Positions 1 through 6,210 of a stretch of DNA of 6,801 bases are shown here, in pieces. Both the position numbers and the translations under genes were made by a program. The notes under the pieces are model-generated. The model worked only from the letters and a program-made list of their open reading frames with translations, was not told the origin of the DNA and did no database searches. This stretch comes from an uncultured Clostridia bacterium (GTDB lineage Bacteria > Bacillota > Clostridia > Christensenellales > CALWSW01), in the NCBI GenBank assembly GCA_937874755.1, contig CALNBC010000311.1:1-6801 (forward strand), given 5' to 3'. Each line of letters begins with the position of its first letter. The stretch's first letter is position 1.

Positions 1-1
1 C

Positions 2-430
2 GCCGTCGAACTTACGGGCTGCAAATACTGCGAACCATATAAGCTTTACTTCTCCGACCCGAACGAGTGCGAACTCAAGCCGGGCATGAAGATTGCTGAA
101 TACGATGCAGCCATTGAGCATAGCTACTTCACAGACCTTGTATGCGAGGGGATGGACGTTGAGCGCGTAAGCGGCAACTATCACGACTGCATTAACAGAT
201 TTATATCCAAAGAGGTGGATGCAATAGTCCAAAGGAGCGACATAATCACAGGCGAAGGTGTAAGCCTGAGCCACTTGGGGCTGGACGCAGAAGTCACCAC
301 GCCGGCGATATTTGTCAACAAAGACAACTACGGCATCGAGAAGCTCATTTCAAAGAATGTGGATGTCGAAAAAGCGGCAAGCATACAAGCGCTTGCGCTG
401 AAGGGAACCAAGAAAACGCGTTACTTCTGA
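2..430 (+). CDS. YhfZ-like transcriptional regulator, C-terminal part (5' end cut by window)
   Basis: The frame is open from base 2 to the TGA at 428-430, giving 142 codons; the true start lies left of the window. The segment at about 155-240 contains DVERV, then NYH, then VDAI. From memory this lines up with the E. coli YhfZ stretch that has DVERV, SYH and VDAVIW at the same spacing. YhfZ-family proteins carry an N-terminal GntR-like helix-turn-helix followed by a C-terminal ligand-sensing-type domain (Pfam YhfZ_C). Only the second part is visible, roughly the last half of a protein of about 300 residues, so DNA binding cannot be confirmed. A Cys-X-X-Cys pair lies near the start of the visible part (about 20-31). 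The FAD oxidase follows 80 bases later on the same strand with no terminator between, so co-transcription and local control of that pathway are plausible inferences. The ligand is unknown. Confidence 0.68.
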   Translation, partial: AVELTGCKYCEPYKLYFSDPNECELKPGMKIAEYDAAIEHSYFTDLVCEGMDVERVSGNYHDCINRFISKEVDAIVQRSDIITGEGVSLSHLGLDAEVTTPAIFVNKDNYGIEKLISKNVDVEKAASIQALALKGTKKTRYF

Positions 431-500
431 TCTCTGCCAAACGGCTAGGGTTCAGTTTTGAAAGCAACTAAAGTTTTGGAATACCATTAACTACATAATC

Positions 501-505
501 GGAGG
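501..505 (+). promoter_or_regulatory. Ribosome binding site of the FAD oxidase
   Basis: A perfect GGAGG lies 5 bases before the ATG at 511 and fixes that start. The 80-base gap after the regulator has no terminator hairpin. A weak promoter-like pair (TTGAAA at 458-463 and TACCAT at 482-487, 18-base spacer) is present but unconvincing. Confidence 0.8.
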
Positions 506-510
506 AAATC

Positions 511-1959
511 ATGTCACTTAAAGAGAATACCGCCAATGCGATCACAGCCATAGTCGGCGCCGAGAATGTCATTACCAACGAGGAAACCATACTCTCGCTC
601 GACCCCGTCATGTTGAGCGCTTTCCAGAAGGCACACGGCACTTATAAGCCGGCTTTCATGCCGCTTTGCTACGTCAAAATCGCCAGCACCGAGATGGCTT
701 CGAAGGTTCTCGCCTACTGCAACGAGAACGACATACACGTCATCATCCGCACAGGCGCCAGCAGCTCCGAAGGTCAGCTCAAGGTAATCGACGACCGCAC
801 GGTCATACTCGACGGCTCGCCCATGAACGAGATAATCAGCATCGACCCGGTGAACATGGTGGCAACCGCCCAGTGCGGCGTGCCCCTGGCAGTGCTGGAA
901 GCCAAGGCGAACGAGCTCAATCTGACCACTGGTCACAGCCCCCAGTCTCAGCCTATGGCGTACATGGGCGGCTTGGTTGCAACCCGCTCCACAGGTCAGT
1001 TTTCCACCTATTACGGCAGCATCGAAGACTTGGTCTGCGGCATGGAAGGCGTGCTCCCCAACGGCGAGGTTTTCCGCATTCGCCCTGTGCCCCGCCGCGC
1101 AGCAGGTCCCGACCTCAGGCATATTGTGATTGGCGCAGAAGGCACAATCGCGTTTATGACCGAAGTTACCGTAAAGCTGTTCTCCTACTACCCCGACGAA
1201 ATGTGGCGGAACGGATACATCGTCAAGAGTTTTGACGAGGGAATGGCAACCGTCCGCGAAATCATGGTCAAGGGCTATAAGCCTTCAGTAGTGCGCCTGT
1301 ACGACAAGGCGGACGTCGACCACAACTACGGCTCGGTCAAGCTCAAGGACGAGGAAGCCTTCATGTTCTTCTCCTGCGAGGGTCCAGGCGAAATTGCCGC
1401 CGCAAACGGCGCAGCCATACACAAAATCTGCATGGATAACGGCGCAGAAGACATAGGCACCAAGGCGGTCGACCACTGGTTCATTCACAGGAATGACCTT
1501 TGCGACATAACCGGCTCCGAAATGGAAGCCAAGCACTACCGCGAAACCGGCATAGCTTATGCTACTATGGAAATCTGCGCAAACTGGGAAGACATTGGAA
1601 AAATCTATACCGACGCTATGGAATACGTCCCTAACAAGGTTCCCAATCTTACCATGTTTGGCGGTCACGTTTCCCACAGCTACATCAACGGCACCAACAT
1701 CTACTTCGTTTACAACATCAAGATCAATGATGTCGCGAATGCAGATTTGGAATACTGGGCTGTCATGGACGCGGTATGCGATGTCGTGCTCAAGTACCCC
1801 TCAGCGACCATAGTCCACCACCACGGCGTAGGCAAGGCGCGCGTGCTCAGGATAAAAGAAGAGCTCGGCACATCTTACCCCCTGTTGCGCACACTCAAAG
1901 ATGCCTTTGACCCCAAGGGAATCATGAATCCCGGCTGCCTCCTGCCGCTGGAAAAATAG
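511..1959 (+). CDS. FAD-binding oxidase, alkyl-DHAP synthase / GlcD-like (VAO superfamily)
   Basis: This complete gene encodes 482 residues. The N-terminal half (about 45-225) is the FAD-binding domain of the vanillyl-alcohol-oxidase superfamily: IIRTGASSS (78-86) sits where the pyrophosphate loop belongs, GGLVATRSTGQ (153-163) and YGSIEDLV (168-175) follow, then GPDLRHIVIGAEGT (199-212). The C-terminal half is a FAD-oxidase C domain. It has VRLYDKAD (261-268), an I-Y-F segment with Y398, the triple histidine HHHGVG (436-441), and a terminal FDPKGIMNPG (466-475). The order and wording of these motifs resemble eukaryotic and bacterial alkyldihydroxyacetonephosphate synthase, including its active-site Tyr and His-His-His, more than D-lactate dehydrogenase or GlcD. 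Family members either oxidise 2-hydroxy acids or swap an acyl for an alkyl group on DHAP. The enzyme is probably cytosolic, with no signal peptide or membrane segment. The pyrophosphate loop departs from the usual Gly-rich form. The adjacent glycerol-kinase-like gene supports a triose/polyol-type substrate. The family call is firm; the substrate is not. Confidence 0.88.
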   Translation: MSLKENTANAITAIVGAENVITNEETILSLDPVMLSAFQKAHGTYKPAFMPLCYVKIASTEMASKVLAYCNENDIHVIIRTGASSSEGQLKVIDDRTVILDGSPMNEIISIDPVNMVATAQCGVPLAVLEAKANELNLTTGHSPQSQPMAYMGGLVATRSTGQFSTYYGSIEDLVCGMEGVLPNGEVFRIRPVPRRAAGPDLRHIVIGAEGTIAFMTEVTVKLFSYYPDEMWRNGYIVKSFDEGMATVREIMVKGYKPSVVRLYDKADVDHNYGSVKLKDEEAFMFFSCEGPGEIAAANGAAIHKICMDNGAEDIGTKAVDHWFIHRNDLCDITGSEMEAKHYRETGIAYATMEICANWEDIGKIYTDAMEYVPNKVPNLTMFGGHVSHSYINGTNIYFVYNIKINDVANADLEYWAVMDAVCDVVLKYPSATIVHHHGVGKARVLRIKEELGTSYPLLRTLKDAFDPKGIMNPGCLLPLEK

Positions 1960-1978
1960 TCATCCCGACCACTTGCAT

Positions 1979-2033
1979 GGCGTTTCTCCACCGCATACCC
2001 CGAACAGTTCGCTGTTCGGGGGTGCGAGACGCC
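1979..2033 (+). other. Extended hairpin with UUCG loop after the FAD oxidase
   Basis: CCCCGAACAG (1998-2007) and CTGTTCGGGG (2012-2021) form a perfect 10-base-pair stem closed by a TTCG tetraloop. Outer arms can pair further: GGCGT (1979-1983) with ACGCC (2029-2033), and CGC with GCG inside them. There is no T-run on either side, so it does not look like a standard intrinsic terminator. It may protect the 3' end of the oxidase mRNA, act as a pause/processing site, or be a remnant. The structure is visible in the sequence; its role is inference. Confidence 0.6.
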
Positions 2034-2154
2034 TGATATTCAAACTATTCCGTACTTGTGCGCATTCCATTTTCGAAACGCCCGATTTTTACGATTCAAT
2101 TTCCAAAACTTGCAGAGTACTCACGCATCCACGGACCGATTAAATGGCGATTGT

Positions 2155-2203
2155 GCAAGCCTTGCAGCGCAAGTTGTCATACTTATACCGCATAAAATAT
2201 TTT
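2155..2203 (+). promoter_or_regulatory. Possible promoter with inverted repeats upstream of the FGGY kinase
   Basis: The spacer from 1960 to 2330 holds no credible gene. Apart from the hairpin near its left end it contains alternating inverted repeats GCAAG (2155-2159), CTTGC (2161-2165) and GCAAG (2169-2173). A weak promoter pair comes directly after: TTGTCA (2174-2179, 5 of 6 matches) and TATTTT (2198-2203, 4 of 6) with an 18-base spacer. Repeats touching a -35 box would suit a repressor or activator site, possibly for the YhfZ-like regulator. This is a weak call. Confidence 0.3.
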
Positions 2204-2262
2204 CGTGTATCCCTGAATTAAAAATAACAACTGAATGCTAACGAATTTAACAGTTTACCATT

Positions 2263-2279
2263 GGCGCAGAGTTTGCGCC
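2263..2279. promoter_or_regulatory. Operator-like inverted repeat in the kinase 5' leader
   Basis: GGCGCA and TGCGCC form a perfect 6-base inverted repeat around a 5-base centre, 51 bases before the kinase start codon. It could be a protein-binding dyad or a small mRNA hairpin. No binding protein can be assigned. Confidence 0.35.
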
Positions 2280-2320
2280 CGGCAAATATCATCGTTGTAC
2301 AAAAAATCGAACGAGAAGAA

Positions 2321-2324
2321 GGAG
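2321..2324 (+). promoter_or_regulatory. Ribosome binding site of the FGGY kinase
   Basis: GGAG at 2321-2324, in a purine-rich GAAGAAGGAGAG context, lies 6 bases before ATG 2331. It selects this start over the in-frame upstream ATG at 2235, whose extra residues match nothing in FGGY kinases; the family N-terminus begins right after 2331. Confidence 0.75.
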
Positions 2325-2330
2325 AGCATC

Positions 2331-3814
2331 ATGAGAAACTACATCCTCGTTATCGACGAAGGCACCACCGGAACCCGTGCGCTGATATTCGACAAGAATC
2401 TGAAAATCGTCAGCGTAAGCTACACTGAGTTCACCCAGTATACCCCCGCCGAGAACATGGTCGAGCACGATTTCGAAGAGATTTACGAAAAATCCATCGA
2501 CATGTGCGAGAAAGCGATGAGCAAGATCGACTTAAAAGCCGAAGACATCGCCTGCATAGGTATCACCAACCAGCGATGCACCTATGGGATTTGGAACAAG
2601 CACACAGGCAAGCCCTTCCGTCGCGGCACCGTTTGGCAGGACACCAGAGCCGCAAAAATCGTAAGCAACATCGACATGAAGCGTTACGACGCAGAATTCA
2701 AACCCCTGGTAGGAGTTGGCAGTAGCGCAGTCACCATGAACAATATCCTGAAATGGTTCCTGGATAATGAACCCGAGACCGCCGCTGCCATCAATTCCGG
2801 TGACTATATCGTCGGTACCGTCGATTCATGGCTGATTTGGAAGCTTACGGGCGGCAAGGTGCACGCGATCTCCTCGTCCAACGCATCCGCTTGCGGCTGC
2901 TTCGACATGAAGTACAACCGCTGGTGCGAACCGCTGTTCACCGAATACGGAATTCCGCTTAACATACTGCCCAAGATTTGCGACGAAGACGCGGATTACG
3001 GCGAAACAACGGTGTTCGGTGCACCTATTCCCATCACCTGCGCGATAGCAGACCAGCAGAGCTCGCTGTTTGCCCAGAACTGCCGCGTTGCGGGCACAGC
3101 CAAGTGCACAAACGGCACAGGCACGTTTATGGACATAAACATAGGCAAAGAGTTCGCAATTCCTCCTACGGGATTGGGCACCATGTCGCTTGGACCCTCA
3201 AAGGCGAGCGCACGTACATGGTTGAAGGCATGATTTCGGTGACAGGCTCTGCGATTCAGTGGCTGCGCGACGGCTTGGGAATAATTGCAACTTCTGCCGA
3301 AACCGAAGCGCTTGCCGCCAGCGTGACCGACACTAACGGCGTGTATTTCGTAATAAACCTCGCCGGGCAGTACTGCCCCAGGTACGACCCCTATTCCCGC
3401 GGCACGATTTTCGGTATCACCCGCGGAACCACAAAGGCGCATATCGTCCGCGCAACGCTCGAAGGCATCGCATTTGGTCTGGCGGATATAATGGAAGCCA
3501 TTGAAACGGGTATGAACGTCACGATGAAGGAGATTAAGATCGACGGCGGCGCATCCCAGAACAACGTGCTCGCCCAGATGTTCGCCGACTACATAGATTG
3601 CGACGTCTCCCGTCCGGATAGCGCAGAGGCTACGGCGCTGGGCTGTGCTGAAATGGCCGCCCTCGGCGCAGGGATTTACACCCTCGACAATCTGCCCGAC
3701 CCCCTGATATACGACAGGGTGTTCCACCCCCAGATGACCCCCGAAGTGCGCGCTGCGAACCTCAAGAGGTACAGCAATGCCCTCGAGCGTCAGACCGGCT
3801 GGCTCAAGGACTAA
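2331..3814 (+). pseudogene. Glycerol-kinase-like FGGY-family kinase, interrupted by a single-base frameshift
   Basis: Joining frames at 3185 gives 494 residues, the usual FGGY kinase length. FGGY kinases phosphorylate polyols or sugars with ATP in the cytosol. Visible marks are DEGTTGTRALIFD (9-21), IGITNQR (76-82), VWQDTRA (101-107), GTVDSWLIWKLTGG (162-175), the probable catalytic base D241 in ADQQ, NGTGTFM (261-267), then after the break DPYSRGTIFGITRG (353-366) and the nucleotide-site segment IDGGASQNN (404-412). As sequenced, frame one reaches residue 285, adds 15 unrelated residues and stops at TGA 3231-3233; the remaining 209 residues continue in the next frame to TAA 3812-3814. Possible internal restarts are ATG 3218 and ATG 3230, the latter overlapping the stop as ATGA. 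All motifs on both sides are intact, so this is either a very recent mutation or a base lost in sequencing/assembly. Alignment to E. coli GlpK from memory suggests C83 and V134 replace glycerol contacts Glu84 and Tyr135, so the substrate may not be glycerol. Together with the upstream FAD oxidase it suggests a shared triose/polyol pathway. Confidence 0.85.
3183..3190 (+). other. Frameshift point in the FGGY kinase
   Basis: Frame one reads through ATG (3183-3185). The family sequence then resumes as V-A-W-T-L-K-G-E-R from GTC at 3185-3187, so G3185 is needed twice. A single G lost from an original ATGGTCGCT explains everything. There is no slippery heptamer or downstream stem to suggest programmed shifting. 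Confidence 0.85.
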
Positions 3815-3829
3815 CCCAAAGGTCAAGTG

Positions 3830-3876
3830 CTGCCGGAGCCCATGCCAAGGGCTTCGGCAGTGTCAATTAATTTTTT
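3830..3876 (+). terminator. Terminator-like hairpin after the FGGY kinase
   Basis: CTGCCGGAGCCC (3830-3841) pairs with GGGCTTCGGCAG (3849-3860) over 12 base pairs with one G-T wobble and a 7-base loop. A run of six T (3871-3876) comes 10 bases after the stem, further than usual. It lies 15 bases past the kinase stop and probably ends that transcript, perhaps incompletely given the displaced T-run. Confidence 0.6.
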
Positions 3877-3887
3877 GAGGGAATCGG

Positions 3888-3916
3888 GTATAGCCCGGAG
3901 AAGGGGAAAGCTATAC
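3888..3916 (+). other. Hairpin between two terminators
   Basis: GTATAGC (3888-3894) and GCTATAC (3910-3916) are perfect complements. CC at 3895-3896 can pair with a GG inside the loop, leaving an AAA bulge. No known riboswitch or small RNA was recognised. Confidence 0.45.
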
Positions 3917-3918
3917 AG

Positions 3919-3958
3919 CGAGTCTGCCGCATGGTCAACGGCAGGCTCGTTTGTTTTT
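3919..3958 (+). terminator. Strong intrinsic terminator
   Basis: CGAGTCTGCCG (3919-3929) pairs with CGGCAGGCTCG (3939-3949) over 11 base pairs with one wobble and a 9-base loop. TTTGTTTTT (3950-3958) follows immediately. This is a classic intrinsic terminator. It separates the kinase transcript, or a short RNA between the two terminators, from the thrS promoter 25 bases further on. Confidence 0.8.
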
Positions 3959-3982
3959 GTGCAGAATGCCTCCCATAAGTGA

Positions 3983-4011
3983 TTGACAACGCTTAAAAGC
4001 GGGAATATAAT
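3983..4011 (+). promoter_or_regulatory. Promoter of thrS (sigma-70/sigma-A type)
   Basis: A perfect TTGACA -35 box (3983-3988) and perfect TATAAT -10 box (4006-4011) are separated by exactly 17 bases. Transcription should start near 4018, just before the T-box leader. Such a consensus promoter fits a highly expressed housekeeping gene controlled by attenuation rather than at initiation. Confidence 0.92.
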
Positions 4012-4017
4012 CACATT

Positions 4018-4260
4018 ATAAATACTTATTGCGGAATGATGGGGAAGCCGTCTTCGCCCAAACCGGAAAAAAGAGAGCCGCAGCCATTGGCTGAAAGCGC
4101 GGTGTCCGATGCGAAGCACGAGTACCAGCCTCCGACCGCGAACCCGTGGAAGGGTTACAAATCCTTTAAGCGGAGCCGGGTTTCCGGTTCAAGCGGGGTG
4201 GAACCGCGGATATTGATTATTCGTCCCCCAACGCCATATGGCGTTGGGGGCATTTATTTT
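4018..4260 (+). ncRNA. T-box leader (tRNA-Thr-sensing riboswitch) of thrS
   Basis: The conserved T-box AAGCGGGGTGGAACCGCGG lies at 4191-4209; its UGGA (4199-4202) would pair with the acceptor end of uncharged tRNA-Thr, whose discriminator base is commonly U in Bacillota. Stem I is recognisable. GCGG (4031-4034) pairs with CCGC (4136-4139) around a kink-turn-like AATGAT/GA element; GGGG (4041-4044) pairs with CTCC (4130-4133); CTTCGC (4052-4057) pairs with GCGAAG (4111-4116). The distal AGAGAG (4072-4077) and the CAGCC/GGCTG hairpin (4081-4093) followed by AAAG are typical. The best specifier is ACC at 4124-4126, a threonine codon followed by a purine; ACG at 4118-4120 is an alternative. One small hairpin, AACCC/GGGTT (4141-4156), fits Stem III. 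I see no space for Stem II or IIA/B. When tRNA-Thr is uncharged, readthrough into thrS is expected. Confidence 0.92.
4225..4260 (+). terminator. Attenuation terminator of the T-box leader
   Basis: A perfect 26-base palindrome (4225-4250) starts with CCCCCAACGCC and ends with GGCGTTGGGGG; it is followed by CATTTATTTT (4251-4260). It begins 15 bases after the T-box and ends 34 bases before the thrS ATG. It does not overlap the T-box core, so exclusion by the antiterminator may rely on the GGGG of the T-box competing for the CCCCC of the stem. Confidence 0.87.
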
Positions 4261-4274
4261 AGCAACACAATGAC

Positions 4275-4280
4275 GGAGGA
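4275..4280 (+). promoter_or_regulatory. Ribosome binding site of thrS
   Basis: GGAGGA lies just before ATG 4285 and downstream of the attenuator. It decides the start: the frame stays open upstream to ATG 4036, but that stretch is T-box leader RNA. Confidence 0.88.
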
Positions 4281-4284
4281 TAAT

Positions 4285-6192
4285 ATGAAAGTAGTATTTA
4301 ACGGAACCGAAATGGAATTCGAGAAGGGGATGCTGCCTATCGATATGGCGAAGGCTGCGGATATGACGCTGTACAAATCCTGCCTTTCCGCTTCGGTGGA
4401 CGGCAAACTCACCGGGCTTTATCAGCCTGTGGACCACGATGCCGTGGTCGACGTTTGGACGTTCGATGACGACGGGGGCAAAAAGACACTGCGCCACACC
4501 GCCAGCCACGTCATGGCGCAAGCTATAAAGCGCCTGTACCCGGACACAAAGTTCGCCATAGGCCCCGCGATAGACAATGGGTTCTATTACGACCTCGATT
4601 CCAGCCATGTCTTCACCGAGGAGGATTTCCCCGCGATAGAGAAGGAAATGGCCAAAATCTCGAAGGAAAACCACCGCGTCGAGCGGTTCGAGCTCCCGAG
4701 GGACGAAGCGCTCGCCTACGTCAAAGAGCTGAACGAGCCCTATAAGGTAGAGCTCATAGAGGATTTGCCCGAGGACGCCCACATTTCCTTTTACAAGCAG
4801 GGTGAATTCGTAGATCTTTGCGCGGGGCCGCACGTCGGCTCGACCAACAAGGTCAAGCACTTCAAGCTGATGAGCGTCGCAGGCGCTTATTGGCGGGGCG
4901 ACGAAAAAAACAAGATGCTCCAGCGCGTATACGCCACAGTATTCCCCACAAAGGAAGAGCTGACCGACTACCTGAACAGGCTTGAGGAAGCTAAAAAGCG
5001 CGACCACAGGAAGCTGGGTCGTGAACTGGACCTGTACTCTATTATGGACGAAGGTCCCGGATTCCCGTTCTTCTTCCCAAAGGGCATGGTAATCAGGAAC
5101 GAGCTGGAAAGCTACTGGCGTCAATTGCACCGCGAAAGGGGCTACCAGGAAATCAAGACCCCTATGATACTCAATGAGGAGCTTTGGCACAGGAGCGGTC
5201 ACTGGGACCATTATAAGAACAACATGTACTTCACCAAGATAGACGGTGAGGATTACGCGATTAAGCCCATGAACTGCCCGGGCGGTATGCTGGCGTACAA
5301 GCGCCGCCAGTGGTCGTACAAAGACCTGCCCTTGCGCATGGGCGAGCTTGGGCTGGTGCACAGGCACGAGCTATCGGGCGCGCTGCACGGGCTGATGCGC
5401 GTGCGCTGCTTCACACAGGACGATGCCCACCTGTTCATGACCGAGGAGCAGATTCCTTCAGAAATCGCAGGTGTCATCGACCTCATAGACACCGTCTACA
5501 AGGCGTTCGGCTTCAAGTACCACGTCGAGCTTTCCACCTGCCCGGAGAACTTCATCGGCACCGAGGAGATGCGCGAAACAAGCGAGAACGCGCTCAAATC
5601 CGTTCTCGAAGCCAAGGGGATGCCCTATGTAATCAATCCGGGGGACGGCGCTTTTTACGGCCCGAAGATAGACTTCCACCTCGAGGACTCCATAGGTCGC
5701 ACATGGCAGTGCGGTACGGTGCAGCTCGACTACCAGATGCCCGAAAGGTTCGAACTGACCTACACTGGTGCGGATGGCGAGAAGCATTGCCCCATCATGA
5801 TTCATCGCGTGGCGTTCGGCTCCATAGAGCGGTTCATAGGCATACTGACCGAGCATTTCGCGGGCGCGTTTCCGGCATGGCTCGCACCCGTCCATGCAAA
5901 GATACTGCCCATCACCGACCGCACCCACGACGTCGCCAACCAGATAGCGGGTGTCATGTCTGCTGTGGGAATGCGCGTCGAGGTGGACGACCGCTCCGAA
6001 AAGATAGGCTACAAGATTCGTCAGGCGCAGCTGGAAAAAGTACCTTATATGCTAGTAATAGGCGACAAGGAAGCCGAGGACGGAACTGTTTCGGTGCGCT
6101 CTAGGAAGGACGGAGACATTGGCATCATGACCCTCGAGGACTTCATGGCCAAGCTGCAGGACGAGATAGACACCAAGGCGTACGACTGCTAA
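4285..6192 (+). CDS. thrS: Threonyl-tRNA synthetase
   Basis: The 635-residue product charges tRNA-Thr with threonine in the cytosol and removes mischarged serine. Domain order is standard: an N-terminal TGS domain (1-62), then the editing domain with HTASH (71-75, H71 and H75) and CAGPH (179-183, C179 and H183). The class II catalytic core follows, with zinc ligands C331 (in MNCPGG), H382 (in DDAHLF) and H507 (in MIHRVAFG). Motif 2 begins at R351 and runs through HRHELSGALHG. Motif 3 is GSIERFIGILTEH (512-524, with R516). An anticodon-binding domain fills about 535-635 and includes VDDRSEKIGYKIR (567-579). All key residues match the positions expected from the E. coli enzyme within a few residues, so it should be fully active. 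The gene has its own consensus promoter and T-box, and no co-transcribed neighbour is evident. Start at 4285 is fixed by GGAGGA and by the family N-terminus; an upstream start at 4036 would translate the T-box. Confidence 0.98.
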   Translation: MKVVFNGTEMEFEKGMLPIDMAKAADMTLYKSCLSASVDGKLTGLYQPVDHDAVVDVWTFDDDGGKKTLRHTASHVMAQAIKRLYPDTKFAIGPAIDNGFYYDLDSSHVFTEEDFPAIEKEMAKISKENHRVERFELPRDEALAYVKELNEPYKVELIEDLPEDAHISFYKQGEFVDLCAGPHVGSTNKVKHFKLMSVAGAYWRGDEKNKMLQRVYATVFPTKEELTDYLNRLEEAKKRDHRKLGRELDLYSIMDEGPGFPFFFPKGMVIRNELESYWRQLHRERGYQEIKTPMILNEELWHRSGHWDHYKNNMYFTKIDGEDYAIKPMNCPGGMLAYKRRQWSYKDLPLRMGELGLVHRHELSGALHGLMRVRCFTQDDAHLFMTEEQIPSEIAGVIDLIDTVYKAFGFKYHVELSTCPENFIGTEEMRETSENALKSVLEAKGMPYVINPGDGAFYGPKIDFHLEDSIGRTWQCGTVQLDYQMPERFELTYTGADGEKHCPIMIHRVAFGSIERFIGILTEHFAGAFPAWLAPVHAKILPITDRTHDVANQIAGVMSAVGMRVEVDDRSEKIGYKIRQAQLEKVPYMLVIGDKEAEDGTVSVRSRKDGDIGIMTLEDFMAKLQDEIDTKAYDC

Positions 6193-6210
6193 TCGCCATC
6201 AAAAACAGAA

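Noticed and set aside
458..487. Promoter before the FAD oxidase (TTGAAA / TACCAT)
   Set aside because: The -10 box is poor and the spacer is 18; co-transcription with the regulator is equally likely, so it is not listed as a feature.
1973..2167. CTTGCA repeated three times (1973, 2109, 2161) as possible regulatory direct repeats
   Set aside because: Short hexamers with irregular spacing; expected by chance in this length often enough to carry little weight.
2056..2241. 61-codon open frame in the kinase upstream spacer
   Set aside because: No ribosome binding site, composition unlike a protein, and no recognisable motif; taken as chance.
2235..2330. Upstream in-frame start for the kinase at 2235
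   Set aside because: The added residues do not resemble FGGY kinases, and the GGAG at 2321 points to ATG 2331.
3165..3233. Programmed -1 frameshift in the kinase
   Set aside because: No slippery X-XXY-YYZ heptamer before 3185 and no clear stimulatory stem; FGGY kinases are not known to use frameshifting.
3823..4119. 98-codon open frame on the minus strand
   Set aside because: It runs antisense across two terminators, the consensus thrS promoter and T-box Stem I, matches no family I know, and has no ribosome binding site I could identify.
4189..5367. Long antisense open frame opposite thrS (also antisense frames opposite the oxidase and kinase)
   Set aside because: Typical shadow frames of GC-rich third positions in real genes; no family signatures or start signals.
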